The notes: generated from the letters alone by a model not told the origin. A stretch of DNA of 64,000 bases from Siccibacter colletis (GCF_000696575.1 NZ_JMSQ01000013.1:1-64000); one strand, 5' to 3'; positions 32,000-42,302 are shown, counted from the first letter of the stretch. Numbers and translations: made by a program.

Positions 32000-33025
32000 A
32001 TGAAAGCATTAGCGAAACTGAAAGCGGAAGAAGGCATCTGGATGACCGATGCGCCGAAACCGGAAGTCGGGCATAACGATCTGCTGATTAAAATCCGCAA
32101 GTCCGCCATCTGCGGCACGGATGTGCATATCTATAACTGGGATGAATGGTCTCAGAAAACCATTCCGGTGCCGATGGTGGTCGGACACGAATACGTGGGC
32201 GAAGTGGTCGGCATTGGTCAGGAAGTGAAAGGCTTTGCCATTGGCGATCGCGTTTCCGGTGAAGGCCATATCACCTGCGGCCACTGTCGCAACTGCCGCG
32301 GCGGACGTACTCACCTGTGCCGCAACACCGTGGGCGTGGGTGTTAACCGTCCGGGCAGCTTTGCCGAATATCTGGTGATCCCGGCGTTCAACGCCTTCAA
32401 AATTCCTGACAATATTTCCGACGATCTGGCTGCGATTTTTGACCCGTTCGGCAATGCGGTACATACCGCGCTCTCCTTCGACCTGGTCGGGGAAGACGTG
32501 CTGGTGGCGGGTGCAGGCCCAATTGGCATTATGGCGGCGGCGGTGGCAAAACACGTCGGCGCGCGTAATGTGGTGATCACTGACGTCAACGAATACCGCC
32601 TTGAACTGGCGCGTAAAATGGGCGTCACCCGTGCGGTTAACGTGGCGCATGAAAATCTGCATGATGTGATGAACGAGCTGGGCATGACCGAAGGCTTTGA
32701 CGTTGGGCTGGAGATGTCCGGCGCGCCGCCAGCGTTCCGCACCATGCTGGATACCATGAACCACGGCGGGCGTATCGCGCTGTTGGGTATTCCGCCGTCG
32801 GATATGGCCATTGACTGGAATAAAGTCATCTTCAAGGGGCTGTTTATCAAAGGGATTTATGGCCGCGAGATGTTTGAAACCTGGTACAAAATGGCTGCGC
32901 TTATTCAGTCCGGATTGGATCTGACGCCGCTAATCACGCACCACTTCCCGATTGATGACTTCCAGAAGGGGTTCGATGCCATGCGCTCGGGCCAGTCTGG
33001 GAAAGTTATTCTTAACTGGAATTAA
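32000..33025 (+). CDS. tdh: L-threonine 3-dehydrogenase
   Basis: Tdh oxidises L-threonine to 2-amino-3-ketobutyrate with NAD+. The 341-residue product is a zinc-dependent medium-chain dehydrogenase. The catalytic zinc ligand Cys38 lies in [22 protein letters not shown] carries the next ligands, and the structural zinc site is [15 protein letters not shown]. The Rossmann motif is [13 protein letters not shown]. It follows kbl by 9 nt and is followed by a strong terminator. Confidence 0.98.
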   Translation: MKALAKLKAEEGIWMTDAPKPEVGHNDLLIKIRKSAICGTDVHIYNWDEWSQKTIPVPMVVGHEYVGEVVGIGQEVKGFAIGDRVSGEGHITCGHCRNCRGGRTHLCRNTVGVGVNRPGSFAEYLVIPAFNAFKIPDNISDDLAAIFDPFGNAVHTALSFDLVGEDVLVAGAGPIGIMAAAVAKHVGARNVVITDVNEYRLELARKMGVTRAVNVAHENLHDVMNELGMTEGFDVGLEMSGAPPAFRTMLDTMNHGGRIALLGIPPSDMAIDWNKVIFKGLFIKGIYGREMFETWYKMAALIQSGLDLTPLITHHFPIDDFQKGFDAMRSGQSGKVILNWN

Positions 33026-33026
33026 C

Positions 33027-33054
33027 AAAAAGGGCCGGCTTCCGGCCCTTTTGC
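33027..33054 (+). terminator. intrinsic terminator of kbl-tdh
   Basis: An inverted repeat around AAGGGCCGG and CCGGCCCTT starts a few nt after the tdh stop and ends in TTTTGCT. The A-run on the left side makes it possibly active on both strands. Confidence 0.85.
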
Positions 33055-33440
33055 TATTTATAGTAACGAGTTAGCACAGCGTTTTATCTCGAATTTATCT
33101 CGAATAGTTTATGCAATTATTCCAGGGCTTTTCTGATAATTAAATAAAAAAGAGTAATCTTAATTTCGAGGGGTAATTCGTAAATTATTGTCAATGTCAT
33201 AAATATTACTTAATTGCGCTTTACTCTGATGGAGAGGCCTTCTGGCAGGCTTTATGATGAGTCATAACGCGTGATGTCATCAGCAGGTTTTAATTATTAG
33301 TGGGCGTTATTTAATTAATGCGGAGCGTTGCGTGAGAAATAAATCCTCAGACGACAAAACTTTCTCACTTAATAATTCTCTAAGGTTAAGCAGATAAAAC
33401 ATAACGTCATCAAACTGGTAAAACCGGATAATAAATATTT
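33055..33440. other. AT-rich waaH upstream region
   Basis: This 386-nt interval between tdh and waaH is AT-rich and holds no coding sequence that I can support. An 11-nt perfect tandem repeat (TTTATCTCGAA twice) lies at 33083-33104. E. coli waaH is induced by PhoB under phosphate limitation. A possible imperfect Pho box is ATGTCATAAATATTACTT at 33194-33211, whose first half fits the CTGTCAT repeat well and whose second half fits poorly. A weaker one (ACGTCATCAAACTGGTAA) lies near 33402. Confidence 0.45.
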
Positions 33441-34472
33441 ATGAATGATAGCCCGAAACTCAGTGTCATTATTCCACTGTACAACGCTGCGGAACACTTC
33501 CCGGCCTGCATGGATTCTTTGCTTGCGCAAACCTGGACGGCGCTTGAAATCATCATCGTAAACGACGGATCGACCGATAATTCAGCCGAAATAGCACAGG
33601 CTTACGCCGACGCTCATCCGAATATCCGCGTGCTCCACCAGGCGAATGCCGGTGCATCGGTCGCCCGCAACCGCGGGCTGGACGTAGCGACCGGAGAATA
33701 CGTGGCCTTTGTCGACGCCGACGATCTGCTCTATCCGCGCATGTATGAAACTCTGATGGGCATGGCGCTGCAAGACGATCTCGATGTAGCACAGTGCAAT
33801 GCCGACTGGAGCGATCGCACTTCCGGTCATACCTGGCTCTCAATCCCTACAGACCGTCTTACGTCCACTGGCGTACTGACCGGGCCGGAGTGGCTACGTA
33901 AAGCGCTGGCGACGCGCCGCTGGACGCACGTAGTATGGATGGGGGTTTATCGCCTGAGCCTTATTCGTGAGCTGAACCTGAAATTCGTTCCCGGCCTGCA
34001 CCATCAGGATATTGTCTGGACGACAGAATTTATGTTTAACGCCCGTCGCGCGCGTTATACCCAGGAGGCGTATTATAAATATTTCCTCCACAATCAGTCC
34101 GTTAGTCGTTTAAAGCGTCAGGGCGCGAAGAACGCACATTATCAGCGTCACTATATTAAAATCACCCGCCTGTTAGATAAGCTGAATAATGATTACGCCG
34201 CTAAGATCCCCATTTATCCAGAGTTCCGCGAGCAGGTTACTCGCGAGGCACTGCGCGTTTGCCACGCGGTGCGCAAAGAAAAGGATCCAGACATCAAACA
34301 GGTTATTATTGCCGATATTTTCTCGTCGGGAATGTATAAGCGCATGATGAAAAACGTACGCAGCCTGAAACTGGGTTATCAGGCCGTACTCTGGTCATAT
34401 CGTCTCAATAGCTGGCGCGATAAGCGTATCGCTGCCCGGCGCACCGCGCGACGCCCGATCCGCGTACGCTAA
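33441..34472 (+). CDS. waaH: LPS HepIII glucuronosyltransferase WaaH (YibD), GT2
   Basis: The 343-residue product is a GT2-family inverting glycosyltransferase with MNDSPKLSVIIPLYNAAEHF at the N-terminus, IIIVNDGSTDNS, GASVARNRGLDVATGEYV and the metal-binding DADD. It aligns with E. coli YibD, now WaaH, which adds glucuronic acid to HepIII of the LPS core when phosphate is limiting. The C-terminus is very basic. Its place between tdh and yibQ is the same as in K-12. The exact sugar donor here is inferred. Confidence 0.87.
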   Translation: MNDSPKLSVIIPLYNAAEHFPACMDSLLAQTWTALEIIIVNDGSTDNSAEIAQAYADAHPNIRVLHQANAGASVARNRGLDVATGEYVAFVDADDLLYPRMYETLMGMALQDDLDVAQCNADWSDRTSGHTWLSIPTDRLTSTGVLTGPEWLRKALATRRWTHVVWMGVYRLSLIRELNLKFVPGLHHQDIVWTTEFMFNARRARYTQEAYYKYFLHNQSVSRLKRQGAKNAHYQRHYIKITRLLDKLNNDYAAKIPIYPEFREQVTREALRVCHAVRKEKDPDIKQVIIADIFSSGMYKRMMKNVRSLKLGYQAVLWSYRLNSWRDKRIAARRTARRPIRVR

Positions 34473-34480
34473 AACGACAA

Positions 34481-34507
34481 ACGGCCCCGCCGGGCCGTTT
34501 TTTTTTG
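34481..34507 (+). terminator. intrinsic terminator of waaH
   Basis: Arms ACGGCCC (34481-34487) and GGGCCGT (34492-34498) with a 4-nt loop are followed by nine T residues. It starts 8 nt after the waaH stop and lies just before the end of convergent yibQ. Confidence 0.93.
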
Positions 34508-34516
34508 CTACGTGCA

Positions 34517-35461
34517 TTAGCTCTGTTTGTTACCCCAGCCTTTCCACTGGTGCTCCAGGTATTTCACCAGCGCACTCTGTCCAATGCTTTCACTTAGCAC
34601 CGCAAAGAAACGTCCGGCATAGACCGGCTCCAGCGGCTGCTTCGGCTTGCAAAGCTGTACCCCTTTGAACGGATTACGCGGTGTGGGCTGCGGCGTCTGC
34701 GCCGGCGGTTGCCGGTTTGGCGTTGAGGTATCGACCTGCGGCTCGTTCAGCAGGCTGCTCGGCGCGACCAGCGTGATGTCAGCCGGCAGGTTATAAATCA
34801 TCTGCTGCAACACGCGCACCGTGGAAGGGTGAGGGTGGCCGATCGCAATGGCCGAACCGTTACGCCGCGCCAGGGCGACAGCACGATTGAACTGCGCGCG
34901 AATATCCGCCTCGTTCTGGGTATCGTCGAGGAACACTTTGCGCTTGATGACCTTTACGCCGGTGCCTGCCGCCGCACGCATCGACTGGCTGTTGCCGATG
35001 GTCATGCTGTCGAGAAAGTAGAGGTTATAGCGGCTCAGACCCTGCATCACCTTCTGCATCCCAAACAGGCTGGACGTCATGGCGCTGCCCATATGGTTGT
35101 TCAACCCCACGGCATGCGGCACTTTCGCCACCGCGTCGCTGATGATGCGATCGATTTCGTTGCTGCTCATGTCCGGGCGCAGGGTATCTTTTTCCAGCGG
35201 CTGCTTACTGAGCGGTGCCATTGGCAAATGAATGAGTACTTCATGTCCGCCCTGGTGTGCTTTGGTCGCCATTTCATGGGCGTGGGGCGCATTGGGAAGC
35301 ACGGCAACGGAAACGGCGGCGGGAAGGGCGAGAATATGATTTTCGTTCTGCGGGCGATAGCCGAAATCATCGATAACAATAGCGAGCTTGCCTGCAAAAA
35401 CCGGAGGGATCAGCAGCACTGAACTGACGACGGCGACAAAAAGGTGACGAAAATGAGGCAA
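34517..35461 (-). CDS. yibQ: divergent polysaccharide deacetylase family protein YibQ
   Basis: YibQ belongs to the divergent polysaccharide deacetylase (DUF610-type) family, found next to envC; its substrate is not known. The 314-residue product starts with a signal peptide (MPHFRHLFVAVVSSVLLIPP, cleavage after VFA) and is therefore predicted to be periplasmic. The NodB-like core has IVIDDFGYRPQNE, HEVLIHLPMAP, VGLNNHMGSAMT and AIAIGHPHPSTV. A proline-rich stretch precedes the C-terminal part. It begins 3 nt after envC and is the third gene of gpmI-envC-yibQ. Confidence 0.93.
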   Translation of the reverse strand: MPHFRHLFVAVVSSVLLIPPVFAGKLAIVIDDFGYRPQNENHILALPAAVSVAVLPNAPHAHEMATKAHQGGHEVLIHLPMAPLSKQPLEKDTLRPDMSSNEIDRIISDAVAKVPHAVGLNNHMGSAMTSSLFGMQKVMQGLSRYNLYFLDSMTIGNSQSMRAAAGTGVKVIKRKVFLDDTQNEADIRAQFNRAVALARRNGSAIAIGHPHPSTVRVLQQMIYNLPADITLVAPSSLLNEPQVDTSTPNRQPPAQTPQPTPRNPFKGVQLCKPKQPLEPVYAGRFFAVLSESIGQSALVKYLEHQWKGWGNKQS

Positions 35462-35464
35462 AAC

Positions 35465-36748
35465 TTATCTTCCCAGCCATGGTTGCGGATTAACTGCCTG
35501 TCCCTGACGACGGATTTCGAAATAGAGTGATGGTCTACCCTGTCCACCGCTGCTACCGACAAGCGCGATTGGCTGGCCTGCGCGAACCTGAGTTCCAACG
35601 TTGACCAGCGCACTCTGGTTGTAACCGTAGAGGCTCATATCGCCTTTACCGTGTTCCACGACCACTACCAGCCCATACCCCTGCAGCCAGTCGGCGAGGA
35701 TCACGCGTCCGTCAGCAATGGCTTTCACTTCCGTGCCCTCTGACGCACCGATTACAATCCCTTTCCAACGTAGCTCACCCTGGAGCTGTTCGCCATAACG
35801 ATGCAGCAATGACCCCCGGACGGGCCAGTACGCCTGACCGCGCGGCGATCCGAGACCGCCGGTGCGCGACATAAGTGAGCGCTCGCTTTCAGTTGGCTTA
35901 TAGGTAGTGCCTTTACGCGTCGCCTCTTTCTGACGATTACGTACTTTCTCCGCTTCCTGCGCTTCGCGTTGCGCCCGGGCTTTTGCCGCGGCTTCGGCGC
36001 GGGCAATACGATCCCGCAGACGCGATTCGTTGGCGCGCAGCTCACTCAGCTGTTGCTGGCCCTGCTGAATAGAGGATTCAAGGCTGGAAAGGGTTTTTCT
36101 GCGCTCGGCCCGCGCCTGCTCAAGCTTTGCCTGCTGCGCTTTTTGTTCGTAAAGCAGCGTTTGCTGTTGGGTTTGCTTCCCCTCCAGCTCGCGCTTTTGC
36201 GCGTCCACTTCTTCACGCGTCTGCTTCAGTTGGGCGATGGTTTCCTGGCGCGCTTCGTTGAGGTAACCGAAATAGGCCTGTAACCGTTGGCCGCGCTGGC
36301 TCTCTTCACCGCTGAGGATGAGCTGCAGGCCGGTGTGCTGGCCCTGACGAAACGCGGCATCAAGTTGGGCGGCGAGATTACTCTCCTGCACGGCTTTTTG
36401 CTTCTCAAGCTTCGCGACCGAGGCATTCAGCTCTGCCACCTGGGCATTAAGCTGTTTCAACGTTGCTTCGGTTTCCCGCAGCTGACGGCTGGCCGCTGCG
36501 ATAGCCTGGTCCTGGGATTTGAGCTGTTCCTGTAGCTTTCCGCGCTGCTGCTGCTGCTGGCGGACGGCACGCTCTTTTTCCGCGATGTCCTGCTGAATAG
36601 ATTTGAGCTGATCGCGATCGTCAGCGTGGGCGGGAATGGCGCACAGCAATACGCCAGCGCTGAGTGCGCTGGCGTAGATCAGAGGCCTGACGGAAAACCG
36701 GTTCGCTTTCGTGGCCCATGTTATTGATAAAATCGCCTTTCCCCTCAT
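35465..36748 (-). CDS. envC: murein hydrolase activator EnvC
   Basis: EnvC activates the amidases AmiA and AmiB at the division septum and is recruited by FtsEX. The product has 427 residues from the ATG at 36748; the shorter K-12 start has no in-frame ATG here. A signal peptide (VRPLIYASALSAGVLLCA, with AHA before the cut) is followed by a long coiled coil of about residues 45-280 rich in Gln, Lys and Glu. The C-terminal LytM domain (GRPSLYFEIRRQGQAVNPQPWLGR in two parts: GRPSLYFEIRRQG and NPQPWL) lacks the metal ligands of active LytM enzymes, as expected for an activator. Confidence 0.95.
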   Translation of the reverse strand: MRGKAILSITWATKANRFSVRPLIYASALSAGVLLCAIPAHADDRDQLKSIQQDIAEKERAVRQQQQQRGKLQEQLKSQDQAIAAASRQLRETEATLKQLNAQVAELNASVAKLEKQKAVQESNLAAQLDAAFRQGQHTGLQLILSGEESQRGQRLQAYFGYLNEARQETIAQLKQTREEVDAQKRELEGKQTQQQTLLYEQKAQQAKLEQARAERRKTLSSLESSIQQGQQQLSELRANESRLRDRIARAEAAAKARAQREAQEAEKVRNRQKEATRKGTTYKPTESERSLMSRTGGLGSPRGQAYWPVRGSLLHRYGEQLQGELRWKGIVIGASEGTEVKAIADGRVILADWLQGYGLVVVVEHGKGDMSLYGYNQSALVNVGTQVRAGQPIALVGSSGGQGRPSLYFEIRRQGQAVNPQPWLGR

Positions 36749-36756
36749 ACGAGGGA

Positions 36757-38304
36757 TTATTCCACGATGAACAGCGCCTTACCAGTCATCTCTTGCGGGA
36801 TTTCCTCACCCATCAGGGCCAGCATGGTGGGTGCGATATCGGACAGCTTGCCGCCTTCCACCGCCCGAACGCCTTTCTCGCCAACATAGATCAGCGGAAC
36901 CGGCAGGTTGGTGTGCGCAGTATGCGCCTGGCCGGTAGCCGGATCGCGCATCTGCTCGGCGTTGCCATGATCGGCGGTAATGAGTAACTGCCCACCAACC
37001 GACTGGACAGCATCAACCACCTGCGCGATGCAGGCATCCAGCGCCTCTACTGCTTTTACCGCTGCCTCCAGCACGCCGGTGTGACCTACCATATCGCCAT
37101 TCGGATAGTTACAGATGATGGCGTCGTAGCTCCCACCCTTGATAGCGGCAACCAGTTTTTCCGTCAGTTCGGCCGAACTCATTTCCGGCTGCAGGTCGTA
37201 GGTCGCAACGTCAGGAGACTGGATCAGGATGCGGTCTTCGCCCGGGAACGAGGCTTCAACGCCGCCGTTAAAGAAGAAGGTGACGTGGGCATATTTCTCG
37301 GTTTCAGAAATACGCAGCTGGGTTTTGTTACGTTTCGCCATCCACTCGCCAAAGGTATTGACCAGCGCGGTGGGCGGATAGGCGCAGGAAGCGGCTATGT
37401 CTGCGGCGTATTCAGAAAGCATCACGAAGTCCGCCAGCTTCACCACTTTTTTACGCGCAAAGCCATCGAAGTCAGCGTTCACAAACGCGCGGGTAATTTG
37501 GCGTGCGCGGTCGGCGCGGAAGTTCATGAAAATCAGCACGTCGCCATCCTGCATGGCAGCGTCGGATTCGCCTGCAGCGCGCAGCACCGTCGGTTTGACG
37601 AACTCATCGTTTTCATCGCGCGCGTAGGCAGCATTCAGCGCCTCGATCGCGCTATCTGCGGTGAATGCGCCTTTCGCCTGGGTCAGCAGATCGTAAGCCA
37701 GCTCAACGCGATCCCAGCGGTTATCGCGGTCCATGGCGTAGTAGCGGCCGATCAGGGAAGCGATACGCCCTTTACCGAGCTGTGCGAATTTATCCGTAAA
37801 GCGCTGAAGCGACGATGCGGCGCTGCGCGGCGGCGTATCACGCCCGTCGAGGAACGCGTGCAGATAGATTTTCTCCGCGCCGCGCTCCGCAGCCAGTTCA
37901 ACCATCGCCATGATGTGGTCTTCGTGGCTGTGAACGCCTCCAGCAGAGAGCAGGCCCATGATGTGAACGGCTTTACCCGTCGCCACGGCGCTATCTACCG
38001 CGCCCGTCAGCGCCGGATTACGGAAGAAAGTACCCTCTTTGATTTCAACATCGAGGCGGGTTAAATCCTGATACACGATGCGGCCTGCGCCGAGGTTAAC
38101 GTGGCCGACCTCGGAGTTGCCCATCTGACGGTCCGGCAGACCGACTTCCAGCCCGGAGGCATCAATCAGCGTATGCATACGCGCGGCCCACAGCTGGTCC
38201 ATCACCGGCGTTTTCGCCTGGGAAATTGCGTTATCCTGCTGCTCTTCCCGATAGCCGTAGCCATCGAGGATCACCAGCACCATAGGTTTTTTTGAAGCCG
38301 ACAT
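36757..38304 (-). CDS. gpmI: 2,3-bisphosphoglycerate-independent phosphoglycerate mutase
   Basis: GpmI interconverts 3- and 2-phosphoglycerate using two manganese ions and a phosphoserine intermediate. The 515-residue product belongs to the alkaline-phosphatase superfamily. The nucleophilic serine is in [15 protein letters not shown], and metal ligands lie in [24 protein letters not shown] and [11 protein letters not shown]. It is the first gene of gpmI-envC-yibQ, 8 nt before envC, and diverges from yibN. Confidence 0.98.
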   Translation of the reverse strand: MSASKKPMVLVILDGYGYREEQQDNAISQAKTPVMDQLWAARMHTLIDASGLEVGLPDRQMGNSEVGHVNLGAGRIVYQDLTRLDVEIKEGTFFRNPALTGAVDSAVATGKAVHIMGLLSAGGVHSHEDHIMAMVELAAERGAEKIYLHAFLDGRDTPPRSAASSLQRFTDKFAQLGKGRIASLIGRYYAMDRDNRWDRVELAYDLLTQAKGAFTADSAIEALNAAYARDENDEFVKPTVLRAAGESDAAMQDGDVLIFMNFRADRARQITRAFVNADFDGFARKKVVKLADFVMLSEYAADIAASCAYPPTALVNTFGEWMAKRNKTQLRISETEKYAHVTFFFNGGVEASFPGEDRILIQSPDVATYDLQPEMSSAELTEKLVAAIKGGSYDAIICNYPNGDMVGHTGVLEAAVKAVEALDACIAQVVDAVQSVGGQLLITADHGNAEQMRDPATGQAHTAHTNLPVPLIYVGEKGVRAVEGGKLSDIAPTMLALMGEEIPQEMTGKALFIVE

Positions 38305-38547
38305 TGCACTACCTCTGCGCTCAAAAGGGAAAAAATTGGCGTAACTTTACTACAGCGCTTTTTGGCGCATAGCCGCAGGAGATCAAAGAAACGCGCCGCA
38401 GGGCAAGGTGCCCAACAAAGGACAGCGTAATTTTTCGTAACGCGCCGCAGAAAATGCATATCCTGTCGCTCTTTGGCTGTAATTAACACAACGCGCAGGT
38501 ATACTCCTCACCTGGTTTTTTCACTTAGTCGGGAGTCATTACCCCCC

Positions 38548-38979
38548 ATGCAAGAAATTATGCAATTCGTTGGCCGTCATCCCATACTTAGTATCGCGTG
38601 GATTGCGTTACTGGCGGCGGTGATTTACACCACATTCAAAGGCCTCACCTCTAAGGTGAAGACCATCACCCGTGGTGAAGCAACGCACCTGATTAACAAA
38701 GAAGACGCCGTTGTGGTTGATATTCGCCAGCGTGACGACTTCCGCAAGGGCCATATCGCCAGCGCCATCAACCTGCTGCCGAACGATATTAAAAACGGTA
38801 GCCTGGGCGAGCTTGAGAAGCACAAAGCCAACCCCATTATTGTTGTTGATGCCAGCGGTATGTCCGCGAACGACGCGGCAACGGCGCTGCATAAAGCCGG
38901 TTTCGAGCGCGTATCCGTGCTGAAAGAAGGCGTTGCCGGCTGGAGTAGTGAAAACCTGCCGCTGGTTCGCGGCAAGTAA
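38548..38979 (+). CDS. yibN: rhodanese-like membrane protein YibN, without cysteine
   Basis: YibN is a small inner-membrane protein with an N-terminal transmembrane helix ([18 protein letters not shown]) and a cytoplasmic rhodanese domain. The start [12 protein letters not shown] at 38548 gives 143 residues as in K-12; the upstream in-frame ATG adds 25 unconserved residues. The domain has [22 protein letters not shown] and VLKEGVAGW. The active-site loop reads [16 protein letters not shown] and holds no cysteine; in fact the whole protein has none, so sulfur transfer is not possible by the usual route. A structural or protein-binding role is likely. It heads yibN-grxC-secB-gpsA. Confidence 0.93.
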   Translation: MQEIMQFVGRHPILSIAWIALLAAVIYTTFKGLTSKVKTITRGEATHLINKEDAVVVDIRQRDDFRKGHIASAINLLPNDIKNGSLGELEKHKANPIIVVDASGMSANDAATALHKAGFERVSVLKEGVAGWSSENLPLVRGK

Positions 38980-39000
38980 TAAAACAACAGAGGTACAGTC

Positions 39001-39252
39001 ATGGCCAATATTGAAATCTATACCAAAGTCACCTGCCCTTACTGCCACCGTGCGAAAGCGCTGCTGGACAGCAAAGGCGTGACGTACGAAGAGTTCCGCA
39101 TTGACGGTGACGCTTCAAAACGGGAAGAGATGATTAAACGTAGTGGCCGTACGACGGTGCCGCAGATTTTCATTGATGCGCAGCACATTGGCGGTTGCGA
39201 TGACTTACATGCGCTGGATGCGCGTGGCGGGCTCGATCCACTGCTGCGATAA
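39001..39252 (+). CDS. grxC: glutaredoxin 3
   Basis: Grx3 is a glutathione-dependent dithiol oxidoreductase of the cytosol. The 83-residue product starts MANIEIYTKVTCPYCHRAKA with the CPYC active site at about residues 12-15, the cis-proline in TTVPQIFIDAQ and the glutathione-binding GGCDDLHALD. It lies 21 nt after yibN and 46 nt before secB. Confidence 0.98.
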   Translation: MANIEIYTKVTCPYCHRAKALLDSKGVTYEEFRIDGDASKREEMIKRSGRTTVPQIFIDAQHIGGCDDLHALDARGGLDPLLR

Positions 39253-39298
39253 AACCGGCCGTCAGGCACTTTTAAGGATATAAATAAAGGGTTTACCT

Positions 39299-39766
39299 AT
39301 GTCAGAACAAAACAGCACAGAGATGGCGTTCCAGATTCAGCGTGTCTATACCAAGGATATCTCTTTCGAAGCACCGAACGCTCCGCAGGTGTTCCAGAAG
39401 GACTGGCAGCCGGAAGTAAAACTGGACCTGGATACCGCGTCCAACCAGCTTGGAGAAGACGTTTACGAAGTCATGCTGCGCGTGACCGTGACGGCGACCG
39501 TTGAAGGTGATACCGCATTCCTGTGCGAAGTGCAGCAGGCTGGCATCTTTACCGTTGGCGGTATCGAAGGTACCCAGCTGGCGCACTGCCTGGGTGCGTA
39601 CTGCCCGAACATTCTGTTCCCGTATGCCCGTGAATGCATCACTAACCTGGTATCACGCGGCACCTTCCCGCAGCTGAACCTTGCGCCGGTTAACTTTGAT
39701 GCGCTGTTCATGAACTATCTGCAACAGCAATCAGGCGAAGGTGTGCAAGAACATCAGGATGCCTGA
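39299..39766 (+). CDS. secB: protein-export chaperone SecB
   Basis: SecB is a tetrameric cytosolic chaperone that keeps preproteins unfolded and hands them to SecA. The 155-residue product starts [20 protein letters not shown] and contains the conserved YVKDISFE-like [16 protein letters not shown], the [14 protein letters not shown] segment and [13 protein letters not shown]. Its stop codon overlaps the gpsA start by 1 nt (TGATG), so translation is coupled. Confidence 0.98.
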   Translation: MSEQNSTEMAFQIQRVYTKDISFEAPNAPQVFQKDWQPEVKLDLDTASNQLGEDVYEVMLRVTVTATVEGDTAFLCEVQQAGIFTVGGIEGTQLAHCLGAYCPNILFPYARECITNLVSRGTFPQLNLAPVNFDALFMNYLQQQSGEGVQEHQDA

Positions 39767-40785
39767 TGAACGCCATTAACGCTTCAATGACAGTCATCGG
39801 TGCCGGCTCGTACGGCACCGCTCTTGCCATTACCCTGGCAAGAAATGGTCACCAGGTCGTACTCTGGGGCCACTCTCCTGAACATATCGCTACGCTGCAG
39901 GCCGATCGCTGTAACGCCGCGTTTCTCCCTGACGTTCCGTTTCCTGACTCTCTCCATCTGGAAAGCTCGCTTGCTACCGCGCTGGCTGCCAGCCGCGATA
40001 TTCTGGTGGTGGTGCCGAGTCATGTGTTCGGTAAGGTGCTGCAGCAGATTAAACCACTGATGCGCCCCGATGCCCGCATCGTCTGGGCGACCAAAGGGCT
40101 TGAGGCTGAGACCGGCCGTCTGCTGCAGGACGTCGCGCGTGAAGTTCTGGGCGACGCTATTCCGCTGGCGGTCATTTCCGGACCGACGTTTGCTAAAGAA
40201 CTTGCCGCCGGGCTGCCAACCGCCATTGCACTGGCCGCGACCGACAACACCTTTGCCGAGGATCTGCAGCAGCTGCTGCACTGCGGTAAAAGCTTCCGCG
40301 TGTACAGCAACCCCGATTTTATCGGCGTTCAGCTGGGCGGCGCGGTGAAAAACGTTATCGCTATCGGTGCCGGTATGTCTGATGGCATCGGTTTTGGCGC
40401 GAACGCGCGTACCGCGTTGATTACCCGCGGTCTTGCCGAGATGTCGCGTCTGGGCAGCGCTCTGGGTGCCGATCCCACTACCTTCATGGGGATGGCGGGT
40501 CTTGGCGATCTGGTACTTACCTGTACCGACAACCAGTCCCGCAACCGCCGCTTTGGCATGAGGCTGGGGCAGGGGATGGACGTGGACACTGCTCAGCAGG
40601 AAATCGGCCAGGTGGTTGAAGGCTATCGCAATACCAAAGAGGTTCGGGAGCTGGCGGCGCGTTACGGTGTCGAAATGCCAATAACCGAGGAAATTTATCA
40701 GGTATTGTATTGCGGAAAAAACGCGCGCGAGGCAGCATTAACGCTGCTTGGCCGAACACGTAAGGATGAGCGCAGCGCACAGTAA
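39766..40785 (+). CDS. gpsA: glycerol-3-phosphate dehydrogenase [NAD(P)+] GpsA
   Basis: GpsA reduces dihydroxyacetone phosphate to sn-glycerol 3-phosphate, the start of phospholipid synthesis. The 339-residue product has the dinucleotide-binding motif [20 protein letters not shown] near the N-terminus, [26 protein letters not shown] with the catalytic lysine in the next domain ([18 protein letters not shown]), and [16 protein letters not shown]. It is linked to secB by a 1-nt overlap; cysE follows after 120 nt, as in E. coli. Confidence 0.98.
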   Translation: MNAINASMTVIGAGSYGTALAITLARNGHQVVLWGHSPEHIATLQADRCNAAFLPDVPFPDSLHLESSLATALAASRDILVVVPSHVFGKVLQQIKPLMRPDARIVWATKGLEAETGRLLQDVAREVLGDAIPLAVISGPTFAKELAAGLPTAIALAATDNTFAEDLQQLLHCGKSFRVYSNPDFIGVQLGGAVKNVIAIGAGMSDGIGFGANARTALITRGLAEMSRLGSALGADPTTFMGMAGLGDLVLTCTDNQSRNRRFGMRLGQGMDVDTAQQEIGQVVEGYRNTKEVRELAARYGVEMPITEEIYQVLYCGKNAREAALTLLGRTRKDERSAQ

Positions 40786-40905
40786 CGCGCGCTTCTGCTT
40801 GTCGCCGCGCTAAACCAGGCGGCGCACGTCGTCGTCATAACCCGTAGTGCTCGCGTACCGGTAACCTGAGATTACCGGGCGCTCTGATTTTTTCTGGAGA
40901 AAGCA

Positions 40906-41727
40906 ATGCCGTGTGAAGAACTGGATCTGGTCTGGAACAATATCAAAGCCGAAGCGCGTGCGCTGGCGGATTGTGAGCCCATGCTGGCCAGTTTTTACCA
41001 TGCGACGTTGCTCAAACATGAAAACCTCGGCAGTGCACTGAGCTACATGCTGGCAAATAAACTCGCTTCACCCATCATGCCAGCCATCGCCATTCGCGAA
41101 GTAGTTGAAGAAGCCTATGCTGCCGATCCGGAGATGATTGCCTCGGCGGCCTGCGATATTCAGGCGGTGCGCACCCGCGACCCGGCGGTGGATAAATACT
41201 CCACGCCGTTGCTTTATCTGAAAGGGTTCCACGCGTTGCAGGCGCATCGCATTGGTCACTGGCTGTGGGCAGAAGGACGTCAGGCGCTGGCAATTTTCCT
41301 GCAAAACCAGGTGTCGGTGTCGTTCCAGGTCGATATTCATCCGGCGGCGACTATTGGCCGTGGGATCCTGCTCGATCATGCCACCGGCATTGTGATCGGC
41401 GAAACGGCGGTGGTGGAAGACGATGTCTCTATACTGCAGTCGGTAACCCTGGGCGGAACCGGTAAAACCAGCGGCGATCGCCATCCTAAAATTCGCGAAG
41501 GGGTGTTGATTGGTGCCGGTGCGAAAATTCTCGGCAACATCGAAGTTGGGCGCGGGGCGAAGATTGGCGCGGGTTCCGTGGTGCTGCAACCGGTACCGCC
41601 GCATACCACGGCAGCTGGCGTTCCGGCGCGCATCGTTGGTAAACCGGAAAGCGATAAACCCTCGATGGATATGGATCAGCACTTCAACGGTATCAACCAC
41701 GGCTTCGAGTACGGCGACGGGATTTAA
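40906..41727 (+). CDS. cysE: serine O-acetyltransferase CysE
   Basis: CysE acetylates L-serine with acetyl-CoA to give O-acetylserine, the carbon skeleton for cysteine, and is feedback-inhibited by cysteine. The 273-residue product has an N-terminal helical domain and a left-handed beta helix of hexapeptide repeats. Catalytic residues are in VDIHPAATIGRGILLDHATG. The C-terminal tail ending YGDGI supplies the segment that binds the sulfhydrylase CysK, in which a terminal Ile is expected, and Ile is present. Confidence 0.98.
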   Translation: MPCEELDLVWNNIKAEARALADCEPMLASFYHATLLKHENLGSALSYMLANKLASPIMPAIAIREVVEEAYAADPEMIASAACDIQAVRTRDPAVDKYSTPLLYLKGFHALQAHRIGHWLWAEGRQALAIFLQNQVSVSFQVDIHPAATIGRGILLDHATGIVIGETAVVEDDVSILQSVTLGGTGKTSGDRHPKIREGVLIGAGAKILGNIEVGRGAKIGAGSVVLQPVPPHTTAAGVPARIVGKPESDKPSMDMDQHFNGINHGFEYGDGI

Positions 41728-41765
41728 GCTTTTTCGCGCACCATGTTGCTTATCGCTGCGCTGGC

Positions 41766-42245
41766 CTACAGGCTGTCTCTCAACACCGCGCCGGCATATC
41801 CGAGCTGGCGCCACGCCTCATATACCACCACCGATACCGCATTTGACAGGTTCATGCTGCGGCTGTCCGGCATCATCGGAATACGGATCTTCTGTTGCGC
41901 GGGCAGCACATCCAGAATCGATGCGGGCAGTCCACGCGTCTCCGGGCCAAACAGTAAATAATCACCTGCCTGATACGACACCGCGCTGTGCGCCGGCGTG
42001 CCTTTGGTTGTCAGGGCAAAGAGGCGCTGCGGATCTTCTGCCTCAAGAAACGCCTGATAGTTTTTATGGCGGGTCACGGCGGTAAATTCATGATAATCCA
42101 GCCCGGCGCGGCGCAGACGCTTATCGTCCCAGGTAAATCCCAGCGGCTCAATCAGGTGCAGGCGAAACCCGGTATTGGCGCACAGGCGGATAATGTTGCC
42201 GGTATTCGGCGGGATTTCAGGTTCAAACAAGACGATATTCAGCAT
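41766..42245 (-). CDS. trmL: tRNA (cytidine/uridine-34-2'-O)-methyltransferase TrmL
   Basis: TrmL (YibK) methylates the 2'-OH of the wobble base in two tRNA-Leu isoacceptors. The start [20 protein letters not shown] at 42245 gives 159 residues; 17 upstream in-frame codons are not conserved. SPOUT knot motifs are [25 protein letters not shown] and [21 protein letters not shown]. It is convergent with cysE, as in E. coli. On its other side the K-12 neighbours (the lld genes) are replaced by cpxA. Confidence 0.97.
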   Translation of the reverse strand: MLNIVLFEPEIPPNTGNIIRLCANTGFRLHLIEPLGFTWDDKRLRRAGLDYHEFTAVTRHKNYQAFLEAEDPQRLFALTTKGTPAHSAVSYQAGDYLLFGPETRGLPASILDVLPAQQKIRIPMMPDSRSMNLSNAVSVVVYEAWRQLGYAGAVLRDSL

Positions 42246-42302
42246 ACGACCCCCATTTTGAGGGGCGCAGAATAGCAGAATTAGCGAGCAGGACAAACCA
42301 GA

